In this document: piece after piece, positions 22,681 through 33,022 of the stretch
Numbering within the stretch: the first letter of the stretch is position 1
Layout of the letters: each line of letters starts with the position of its first letter
From: Pieris napi
Taxonomy: Eukaryota > Arthropoda > Insecta > Lepidoptera > Pieridae
Length of the DNA: 64,000 nucleotides
NCBI RefSeq assembly: GCF_905475465.1
Contig: NC_062256.1
Location: 4,597,662-4,661,661 of the forward strand
Direction of reading: 5' to 3'
The notes under the pieces: model-generated
The model's database searches: none
What the model was told of the DNA's origin: nothing
Seen by the model: only the letters and a program-made list of their open reading frames with translations
Made by a program: the position numbers and the translations under genes

Positions 22681-25008
22681 TAGACCACAAGCCCATGAAC
22701 AAAAAATACATGTGAAATGACCCAACGTGAATTACGCTTAGAAGGCTGTTACTATATCTGAAAATAGCTATGAGCACTATGCCGTCATTTCTGAGCGGTA
22801 CATGTGAGTACGTGAGTGAATGGACTTTCTCAGGTATAATGGGGGAATTTCGACTAATTATTAATGTACGGCTTTGTTATAAGTGTATAGATGATTAAAA
22901 ATAAATGTCGAAAAACCTAGTGCCGTACAAAAGTGATGGTGCCGGAAGTCGGTGCAAATTTTTAATTCGACGACAGTTGCAGAAGCAATATAGGTCATTT
23001 ATTACTGTACGGCATTTGTGTGATTCCTTTTGGACACAAATACAGATACTTTACCCGTAAACGCCGTACATATTCCCAGCGGAGCGGTCGAAAGCCAAGG
23101 GTCACAACATATGTCTGATTAGCATATAGGTGATGATGATATGAAACAACATAAAATTAAATGATCTTGAGAGTACTTCACAAATAGATAACATTTTCCA
23201 GCATGCCGTAAATTTTTTGTGGAACACATAGGTGTATGGGGTAAATTACTTTCCTCAGAAAAGAGTCATTTTCCGGTGACTTTTATCTGTACGGCAATAA
23301 CACAGGTTATTAATACTTTAGACAATCTTCAATAAAAGATAAATGCCGTACACTTTCGATAGTCCGCTACCACCGCCTACCAATACAGGGCGTCCCAAAG
23401 TTATGGGAAATGAAGGGAAAGTACCTTAAATATCGTAGATAGGGTATTTTACTAAAAGAAGACTTTATGTTATTTTTAAAAGTTATTAATTCTGCATTCA
23501 AAGATTTTTTTAAAATTACTTGCCTCGTCTGGGAATCGAACCGACTTAAATGTAAAAAAAACACCCCTACTTTTATGATACCAATCGAAAGAATGGCCAA
23601 AAACTAATAACTCTTCTTAAGTAACATAGTATTTTAAAAGAAAGGAACAGCGTGAATATATCTTTTTAATCAAATTAAAAACATTATCTATCGTATTCGG
23701 CCTAAAAAAATCACCTACGAGTCTGTTACTTTAGAAAAGTTATTAGGTTTTGGCCATTCTTTCGATTGGCATCATAAAAGTAGGGGTGTTTTTTTTTTTA
23801 ATTTAAGCCGGTTCGATTTCCAGACGAGGCAAGTAGTTTTTAAAAAATCTTTGAATGCAGAATTACTAACTTTTAAAAATAACATAAAGTCTTCTTTTAG
23901 TAAAATACCCTATCTGCGATATTTAAGGTACTTTCCCTTCATGTCTCATAACTTTGGGACGCCCTGAATTATATTTTTATTTTTGTTAAAAATATTTTTC
24001 CTTTACCTCTCTCTGCTGGTACGATAAGGCTGTAAATATACTTTACATCCTTATGGTAGTATACTCAGATATGTACAGTTATTAATGACCTTAAGGGACA
24101 CCTCAAACGTCGTCGAAGTTTTTATCAGCTGTAAAGAATAATCTAGAGTAAAATGTACGGCATCTGGTTTTTTTTGTTTATTTATATTTGTTACATATAA
24201 AATAACAATAATCTTTGAAAATATTACTCCCCATATTACTCTAGGAGCATTTGAAAAGTCATCTAAATTTCGGAAATTTCATATATTTTTTATCATAATA
24301 TTTTTATTTGTTACCATTTATAATGAACGGCTATAAGGTACAACGGTAATATTTAGTAACATTATGTAAAAAAACAAGTTGCCGTACATTATTCTCTGAT
24401 CTTACAGCAGTAAGAACTTGGTAAATCCTGAAATTTCGATAAATATTTAATTACACAAATATGAACTATAATATTTGGACGGCATAATTATAAAACATTA
24501 TTGTCCGTGTTAAATAATATTTTGAACATGTTGCCGTACATTTTACAATGACCTTAGGGTATATGGGCGTAGGGGTAGGGTTCCGACCCTTGGCTTTCGA
24601 CCGCTCCGCTGGAAATATGTACGGCGTTTTCGGGTAAAGTATCTGTATATGTGTCCAAAAGGAATCACACAAATGCCGTACAGTAATAAATGACCTATAT
24701 TGCTTCTGCAACTGTCGTCGAATTAAAAATTTGCACCGACTTCCGGCACCATCACTTTTGTACGGCACTAGGTTTTTCGACATTTATTTTTAATCATCTA
24801 TACACTTATAACAAAGCCGTACATTAATAATTAGTCGAAATTCCCCCATTGTACCTGAGAAAGTCCATTCACTCACGTACTCACATGTACCGCTCAGAAA
24901 TGACGGCATAGTGCTCAGAGCTATTTTCAGATATAGTAACAGCCTTCTAAGCGTAATTCACGTTGGGTCATTTCACAGGTATTTTTTGTTCATGGGCTTG
25001 TGGTCTAA
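22681..25008. mobile_element. 2.3-kb foldback DNA element with GCCGTACA repeats
   Basis: Left arm about 22681-23105 and right arm about 24583-25008 are near-perfect reverse complements of roughly 425 bp. The outer ends read TAGACCACAAGCCCATGAAC and, on the other strand at 25008, the same. GCCGTACA or its complement occurs 13 times: 22865, 22922, 23006, 23063, 23288, 23345, 24154, 24381, 24533, 24618, 24675, 24759 and 24816. Such dense subterminal motifs are typical of transposase-binding regions. No transposase frame is present, so it would be non-autonomous. A second inverted-repeat element occupies the centre. Confidence 0.85.
23388..23966. mobile_element. Inner foldback element with CAGGGCGTCCC ends
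   Basis: Arms at about 23388-23608 and 23740-23966 are inverted copies that begin with CAGGGCGTCCCAAAGTTATG. Each arm contains a tRNA-like B box (GGTTCGATTCC on one strand) next to CCAGACGAGGCAAGTA, so it may have formed from two head-to-head copies. It lacks GCCGTACA, unlike the surrounding element, which supports later insertion. Confidence 0.75.
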
Positions 25009-25291
25009 TAGATACATATTTATAGAAATAAAAAATTTACATTTATTTTAATTGTGTTGTACCTACGTGTTAATATATAAATAAGTTTAGTTTATAAGGA
25101 GTAATAAAAAATATAATAATACATTTTTATTAAGCAATACTTAATTTTTTAATAAAATAGGCGACGAAACGGCTAGAATCTTCTGACATTAAATGACACT
25201 GCCGGTCATGGACACTGCCAGAAGCTAATGTGCGTTGCCGGCCTTTAAGGAATCATTACGATCTTTTCTTGACGAATTCAAAACATCTTGA

Positions 25292-28200
25292 CTAACTACT
25301 CACTAATTCAACTTTTTCCGCATCATCACTTATAATAGCACCATCTCTACGCAAAACCCCGGTTAAGTCCATGCCAAGAAGTAGGGCTACAGTACAGTTC
25401 CTTTGCGACAGTGCTTCGCTGACGGCCTTTAGGGCTTCGGGTTTCCTTAGATATACCTGGAATATTAAAACGTGTTTAAAATGACAGTGTTATATTTAGA
25501 TCGAATAATTATAATAAAATCGAAAGTTTGTGAAAATATATTCAAGAAAACTTTTTTCTGAAGAAAGAAGCTTTTAGAAGTAAGTTTTCCTTACCCTTTA
25601 ATAGGCCGTGAGGTAGATATATTTATGCACTAGCTGACCCGGCTAACTTCGTTCCGCCTAACAGTCTAATAATATCGTGTTAACTTTAGTTAAACTTAAT
25701 TCAGGATTTCATTAAGGTAATACAACTTTTTTAGCAAATACAAAAATGTTTTATTGCCTGCCATTGCGAAAGAAGAATGACAGTTTTACACATTAGGCAC
25801 TGCATGCTGAATGTTAAAGCACTTTCTGATATAAGTACAACATTTTTTATGCATCTCTTCATTCGCTTCAAGATCGGAATTTCTTGAACTGACACGAATT
25901 CGATGTAAAATGGTGCGTAATTTTGTCAACAGATGGTGTTTGCATTCGTAAAATTAATTAATTAATTTATTGTTATTCGATAACTTTTCCGATATTTTAT
26001 TACTTATTCTGCTATTCGGAGCGGAGAAGAATCCACTAAAAAAGAGATAACTAACATCGGTCCAGCCGTTCTCGAGTTATAAGTGTTGTAACAAACACGA
26101 CTTTCTTTTATATATATAGATTATGTTTTATTTATAATTTTCTTTATGTTCCTGAGAACACTATACCTATCAACTCAAAACAATTGTTATATGGAACTCC
26201 AGGAATTCCGGGTTACAAGTTAATTATATACAGTAAGCAAAAAAAAATTATTAATCTTTCCCAAGATTGAATAATCTAGATTTAACTGCTTTTATAAAAC
26301 TTTATTTACTTATTCATAAATATTTATATTATATAGTTCACATATATAATATAATAAAATATATATTTATTTATTATATATAATAAACTGAGATATCCAA
26401 ACCTCAACCAATATCGGAAAGCTCGGTATTAAAACGTCGCCGAGAATTTTAACATCCTTCCTCAATAATTGTGCGGCGTTGAGTAATTCCACATCAGACC
26501 TTGCTTCAACAAGACGTTGCACTTTTAATTTCCTAAAATCAGTTTTAATCAGCAGTCTTATTCTGTAACTAATAGTGTTAGTAGAAGAAACCTATATTTA
26601 GATGATATGTCCTTATTATTAATTATTTTTTGTTATCAATTATTAATATATGTGTGAAAAAAACCTTATAATATTTATAAGAGCTCCAAGTCCTTATTGA
26701 TAATGAAGATATGTGCCTCAAAAGTCGGTGTAACAGTGTGCTGATTTCATATTATCATCTTTGACGATGACGGAAACAAGTCTCCAAGGGAGGACTAAAC
26801 ATTTTGAGTTAGTGCAGTGTATATTCACTATATTTGTGCAAGTGCGGTATCTCGGTCTCTTAGCCAAAACATTATAGAACCAAGACTATTATGTTTATTA
26901 TGGAACATAAGATACAGGTATCACTATTAATAAACATTATCCTAGTTTAATCTATTTACATATAAATTATGTATATATGTACAGGTTAGATTGTAATTCA
27001 TATGAGGTCGATCTTTAGAACACTTTAGATTAATTTTTAACCAAAAACGGTGTTTTAGAAATACTAATTAAATAAATCAAATACATTTATAATTGTTTTA
27101 CAGTAGGCGTTTTTCTGATACCCCAGGCGGAAATGCGTTCGCGCATCTCCTGCTCCCAGAAGTAGTAGGGGTACTCTGAATACCAGAATCTTTGCTATTC
27201 AGGACTGGGTGAGCACTTAAACCAACGACGTAGAGAGGACCTACCTTTCCTCCATACAATCACTAGGTTTCAATATATTTTCAAGAAATTCCACTTTATC
27301 TTTATCATGTGGTGTTGCTTTATTAACTTCTTTGGAAAAATTCACTGTATCTAATAATATTACACCTAAAATATTAATTAAATAATTAATCACAATTTAT
27401 TTATGTAACAAAAAATTAAGTCTTATTAATAATTGTTTTGGCATGTTTTTTTATTTCCACTTGTGGACACTAATAATGACATGTGGCACATGTTGCGGAC
27501 TTGTACGAATCCGTATCCATAAGAGTCAAGAATCTAGAAGCCCAAGTCTTGACTTTTCCTTACTCATAATGATTTGGGAATATCTTGTCAGCCAGCTATC
27601 ATAAGATGTAACCTACTATTTTACATATAATTTATAATAGAATTTACTTACTATGTAATAAATCGGCACACATTTCATAATCATCAAAGAAATCACCTCT
27701 GTTCATTAATGCTGAAAGATCCTGAATCCTTTGAGTTACAAGTGTACAACAAGATCCCACAATTTCTATTGTACTTCTTACATCATCTTTGTAACTGAAA
27801 TTTACATTGAAATTTTGAAACATAAATGACAAACAACCATTCACAGATTTTAAGTTCAGATTGCATCTGTTTCCAGGATACTTTTAATTTTATATTGAAA
27901 ATGACGTGTGATAGAATTTCAACCATAAATCCAAATAAGGCTGATACCATACTTGATAAAAAAAACAATTAAATGGATGCAGAAGTGGGAGGGCAAGATC
28001 ATAGAATGTTGCTTATGAGTTATGACATTATGTTAATTTACTATAAATTATTGATTGTTCTGATATTGTATCTGGCAAGTAGGTTGGTTACTTCTATACA
28101 TTTAGTGACAGATTTGCAGAATTAGTGTTAAGGTTTTTTACTATTAAAGTCATATGCTGGTTGCCCATATTTAATCTCAAAATCAAACCAAGTTAACAAA

Positions 28201-29174
28201 CTGACTTTCACCACCGTTGTGACAAAGCAAGTTGGAATACTAAAGTAATAATAAAAAAATCATAAATTACCTCCAGTTATTCCTATCGATAGGCCTGTGG
28301 TCTATAATCTCTGTGACATATGGTGATAAAAACTCATACTTCTTAGACAAAACATGATGGTCAACTAGTACAATATTAATTTTACCTTCTTCCACTAAAT
28401 TTTTTAGATCTATATCATCTCTAAAAAACAGAATAAAATTTATAATATCTTAATTGATAGTAAAATCATTATGTTCAACAATGTTTTTTTATTGTTGTGT
28501 ATAATAAAAACTATAATTTTTATATTTATTATTATTTTCTTTTTCTTAATAAACTTAGAGAAGGTTATAATATCTAGTAAATACCGGATCAAAGAACAGG
28601 TATCACTTTCTAATTATAAAACACCTACCTAAAAAGCAAAAAATTCTCTCTCAAGCCATGTCCCTTAAAACAAAATGCAACCTCTGTCTTCAAAGGTAAG
28701 TCCTGTCTATCTACATCTAATAAAGATACGAAAATGTCATCTTTGTATGTACTTTCATCTCTTTTATTTCTTGTACATACTTTACACTTCATTTTTTGGT
28801 GCTGCCAATGTAGAAATGTTGCGTAAACAAGGGAACTGACTGCAGAATCGAGATCACAACTCTCATTACCAAGGACTATGGTGAGATTAACATAATTCCG
28901 TGATTTCTTGAAAAACAAAAAAATCTGTTTATAACTATTTGCATGTTATGTTAATAGTAGTAGTAGGGGTAGTAGTATTGAGCATTTATATACCATTAAC
29001 ACAATTATATTCTATTATTATTATATCATGAATAATAGATTATATATTTAACAAAGAGAAGACCCGAAGGTTTTTATTTACATCACAAACTTGTATAACT
29101 ACTGAAACACTAATGTATGAAATATAAACCATACTTACCAGAACATTTAAAGTATAATTAAGGTAATCTTCCAT
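25292..29174 (-). CDS. prune: Prune homologue, DHH-family phosphoesterase, 7 exons
   Basis: Minus-strand exons: 29174-29139, 28906-28629, 28420-28271, 27794-27652, 27365-27245, 26532-26403, 25456-25292 (stop TAG). Phases agree at all junctions; total 1,023 nt, 340 aa. DHH motif I is LGNESCDLDSAV (residues 24-35), followed by SLLDVDRQDLP, motif III VDHH (124-127), DHRPIDRNNW, the DHHA2 entry IVGSCCTLV (166-174) and LLDTVNFS. Animal prune proteins hydrolyse short-chain polyphosphate or cyclic nucleotides with divalent metal; the aspartates of motif I and the DHH pair are present, so activity is plausible. At 340 aa it is shorter than the roughly 400-450 aa of fly and human proteins at the C-terminus. 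Exon 2 could also start 18 nt earlier at 28924, in frame. Confidence 0.93.
25630..26125 (-). repeat. Degenerate interspersed repeat in prune intron
   Basis: It runs from CTAGCTGACCCGGCTAAC to ATCGGTCCAGCCGTTCTCGA and a TTTTATATATATAGATT end. The related copy at 47105-47520 shares CCGCCTAACAGTC and the GCTATTCGG block. Confidence 0.55.
26533..27244 (-). other. Prune intron 5
   Basis: AT-rich with no separate feature. The TTTATTATGGAACATAAGATACAGGTATCA segment near 26890-26925, seen as GGAACATAAGATACAGG, also occurs near 6280 as GGAATATAAGATACAGG, so it is a small repeat fragment. Confidence 0.4.
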
Positions 29175-29733
29175 TGTTTATTATTGAGTCACAATAGCAG
29201 AAATTTGAATTTCTGAATTTAATGTTTACAAACTTTCATATTATCATGGTCATTGACATTTGACGAGTTTTCTTTACAGTTCAATTTCTTTTTTTTTTCA
29301 AATTTTCACTTAAAGACTACTGACATTAAGCGACATTGGCGGAATTGTGATTTACAGTTTAAACAGAAGTCGCCATTATAAATAAAGAAGAAGAAGACTA
29401 CTGATATAAAATGACTAACAATTGACATAAAACTAACTATATTTATTGCAAAAATTAAAAAATGAAACTTCTAAATACATATTCGAACATTTTGAAACTG
29501 CGGTTCGAAAATTTAGCATAACATATTCGAATTTTGGCGGCATGTACCAAAGCATACGTGTAATTATTTACGTTTGGTTTAAAACACAATTTTCGTCATT
29601 ACAATCGCAATAAATAAAATTATTTTTTAAATTATCTTAAACCTATAACAAAAAGTATATACATTTCTGCTTCAACCAAGCGTGTTATTACTAACATTTA
29701 CGACGGTACTGAAACTTTTCAAGCAGTTAAGGC
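29175..29733. promoter_or_regulatory. Shared divergent promoter region (prune / Kazal-like gene)
   Basis: Only 559 bases separate the two start codons, which point away from each other, so both promoters must lie here or start sites overlap. The region is AT-rich; no TATA box was assigned. Confidence 0.45.
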
Positions 29734-32390
29734 ATGTCCTTTAAAATCTACTTTTTATTGGGTATGATAGAGTTCCTTATAAGTTTTTTCCTTATTAGTC
29801 TTGATTTGATTCGCATTTTTAATGATAGCACTTTTGTGTCATAATTTTGGTGACGTTTACAGTATTGCCGTTATTATCAAAACAAAGTGAGGCAACTACA
29901 ACGGACAATTGCAAGAATTTAAAATGCCCGAACCAAGAAGATTCAACCTGTGTTAAAGTGACTTATAGAAAAGGATTAAAAAATATTGAATATAATGTAA
30001 TAGTATATAATAAATGTGAAATTGGTTTTATTAAATGCCATCCAGGTAAGGCAAAAGAAATTACAATTCAACAGCGACGGTAGAGACAGGTATATTACAT
30101 GAGGTGTTTTTTGAAGTGAAAATTCTTTAGCGGCGTTGTATCCTTTGGGTAAAAAAATTTAAACTCGCGTCAGGACACGTGACCTGATCGAAAATTCGTA
30201 AGACGGATGGAGGGTAAACAGCCGGCGCGGCGTTTTCAATGTAATATAAATTGTCATGTTTGTGTACGATAGCGCAATAAATAAATATTGTATTCTACCA
30301 CATAAATGGTAGTACTTTTATACTGATAATTAAAGCAATTCTTGTAAAATTATTCCCTAACCATTCCAAAATATCAATAATGCACAACGTTTATATTCAA
30401 GTTTTCACTTCTGCCGGCTCTCCCGAGTTTCTCGAATTCACCCACTGAGGCGTTGAATGTTATTTTTTTTATTAAATAAATACCTACTTTATGTTTCTAG
30501 GCATGAAAGCATATATACTACCAATGCGCAATTGTCATTCAAGTATTAAACGATCGAAACGGGAGATTAAAAAAGGTAAAGATCAAATAATGTTAAAAAC
30601 ACTTTATTAAAAGAAAAAGCCCGTTCGTCGATTTATTGCCATTTGCCACTCAGGGTTCATTCTCAGCTCCATCTCCAATATAGTTCACGGCTCAGTCTAC
30701 AATTGACAATAATTCTGCTATATTAAAGAATAACAGCTAGTTCTTAATAAAATCCTGCATAACCAAATCCAGTATTAATATAATTTCTGTGGTTATTAAA
30801 GTATTTTGCTTACGATTCCACTCTTGTGAAATTAAACATGATAATAATAATATGACTTAGGTTAATAATTGTGTTCTTTAATAAGTTATGAACGTTTTTT
30901 CGAATAGAATTGACTTTTTCGACTTTCTACATACACTACTGTTAAGGCATCTTGACTTAACCCCCTGTCCATTCAAGGTTATTCAGGGTCACAGTGAGAT
31001 CTTCATTATAGACAAATCAAAGTATTTTTTTTACAGCTCTTAGATCATTTCATAAAATTGGTAAAGGGAAGAAGTTTTATTTATATGGAGATAACTTAAG
31101 TGAACCTTCGTCTGACGACGTGAAAAATTATCGTACGTAACTTATGACTAAGTTTCTCGATTTAAAAAAAATGTTATCATGTTAAACAATGTATATAGCT
31201 TTTACAGCGACGAAAAAACTAATCAATAAGAAACTAAAAAACAAAGTAAGGAACGAAAAGCTAGAAAATGAGGTATATATGATATTTTATTTGTTTATTT
31301 CCTTAGTATTACAAATAATACACTAATTATGTGACTTCAAAACCACACAAGGTATACATGAGCCATTGTCGTTTCATTGTGCCCACTTGTATGGTATAAA
31401 TCGTTCTAAGGTTTTTTTAATATATTGAGCATATATTTAGTAACGGCTTAGATAGCTCAAATACCCTAACTTATTATAAATGTTGTTCGAAAAACCCTTA
31501 CTTATTAACACTACTAATAAACATTGTTTAGATTTCCTTCCGAATGGTGTCAAAATTCCTTACAAACTTTGGGTTTAAACTTTAAACCCTCGCAACGTAT
31601 TGCTGCCGTAATGGTTGCTCATATCCGTTGGAGTGCTAAGTCTATTTTATTTTAATTTTGTTGGAGTTATTCAGCCCTTACTATTTTTTTCAACAATTGG
31701 GCCCTTCTGTTTGGATTGCAAATTTAATATTATCCTCTTCATTCAATTTTTTCTTATGGACCTCGGCACAATATTGAAAAAAATTGTGCATGTTCTAGCA
31801 TGGTTACTTAGTCATCGATTGCTGATTCCACTGTTGCCATGTAAAGGAAACCAAGCATTTCGTGTGTTATTATTATTAATTTTGATTTTTAAATAATAAC
31901 TGCTTAGCCTTGCACATATGTGTTCCTAATGCGCCTTTCCTGTGAATTTGTATTCAATTACGGGCCTAAAACAGATGTGTAACAAGCGCAAGAGTTTAAC
32001 AGTCACAACCATAATATGAATTTCCATCCATGTGTTATAATGCGTTGGAATGGGCGTATAAAAATGCAAGTTATTGTGACATTTGGAGCCCTTTTATTTA
32101 TTTCCAGTTAATTTCTAAACTCATGTGGTCACTTTCTCTAAAAGTTGTTTATGTTTTACATCGAGAATTACTCGTCATCTTATAAATAAACCATATTTCA
32201 GCAAGATGGTACTGAAAACGACAATAATGATGAAAATAATAACGACCAAGATGATAAAACGAATGATGATGATATACCGCGTATGGACAGTACAGAAGCG
32301 TTAGTTGTATTGAATTCTACGAGTGTGGAAAAACATGTTAAGACACCAAATGAAGATCACGATGATAAAGTGAAGTATACTGTGACATAA
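29734..32390 (+). CDS. Secreted Kazal-like protein with acidic tail (unit A), 6 exons
   Basis: Exons: 29734-29761, 29863-30045, 30501-30575, 31037-31132, 31208-31272, 32202-32390 (TAA). All have GT/AG and consistent phase; 636 nt, 211 aa. Residues 1-20 form a signal peptide (MSFKIYFLLVLPLLSKQSEA), created only by splicing across the 101-bp first intron. Six cysteines at 26, 31, 39, 61, 68 and 82 have spacing 4-7-21-6-13, the arrangement of follistatin-type Kazal modules, but loop residues are diverged so inhibitor activity is uncertain. A basic RSKREIKK segment follows, then a Lys-rich stretch, then an Asp/Asn-rich C-terminus. AATAAA at 32549-32554 is a likely poly(A) signal. I do not recognise a named orthologue with certainty. 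Confidence 0.8.
30112..30300 (+). repeat. One-sided fragment related to MITE family P
   Basis: It begins GAAGTGAAAATTCTTTAGCG, similar to one end of the family, but no matching inverse end was found downstream. Confidence 0.4.
31273..32201 (+). other. Intron 5 of Kazal-like unit A
   Basis: A 93-aa hydrophobic frame at 31615-31896 has no recognisable domain and no splice support; it is regarded as chance in intron sequence. Confidence 0.4.
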
Positions 32391-33022
32391 AGGAATCCAT
32401 CCGTTTCTTTTTCATTAGAATAGACGTTTAGCATTCTTCTCTGCTATCTGCTAATCCCTATCCACTGCAGTACACAGTTGACTAAAACAAATATTGATTT
32501 TACACGCCTGCTCACCATTTAATGGTCCACAGATTGTGACGGGTTTACAATAAAACTATAAAGCAAAGTGACTTGGTGAACATTTTCAACAACTCAACAA
32601 TTCTGTACAGCCTTTCGCCAAGTCGTTTTACCAAATTTGCAGAGTTATTTATATTCCTACCTAATTGCTATTTATTTATATTCACGGACACTTGGCGGAC
32701 CCATGTGACTTCCTCGATACAAAGAGTCCCCTCGTTTGTTGTGCTGCGATATTGCGGGCTACTCGATTGTGAGGAAGTTGCGTAGATCTCGTTATCGCCT
32801 TATTAAGTTCTGATATCATTTTCACGCGTGTATATCCTTTTTCTAACATTTTCATAAGTGTTTGATTGTCCTCCTTTTGAGATGTGTGACGTTTGAGAGA
32901 GTAAATAAAATAAAAAGATAAAAGATCAATCTTAACAAATTGTACACATTCTACCGCGAAAAAAAATTATGGACTAGCTATTTTTCAATGAAGGCAAATT
33001 GCATAATCTGATAATTTTCAAG

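Noticed and set aside
22537..22777. Two overlapping minus-strand frames of 62 and 66 codons
   Set aside because: They cross the outer end of the foldback arm and show no domain; likely chance.
24466..24783. 105-codon minus-strand frame
   Set aside because: It lies mostly in the right arm of the GCCGTACA foldback, whose left arm does not keep the frame open; not a gene.
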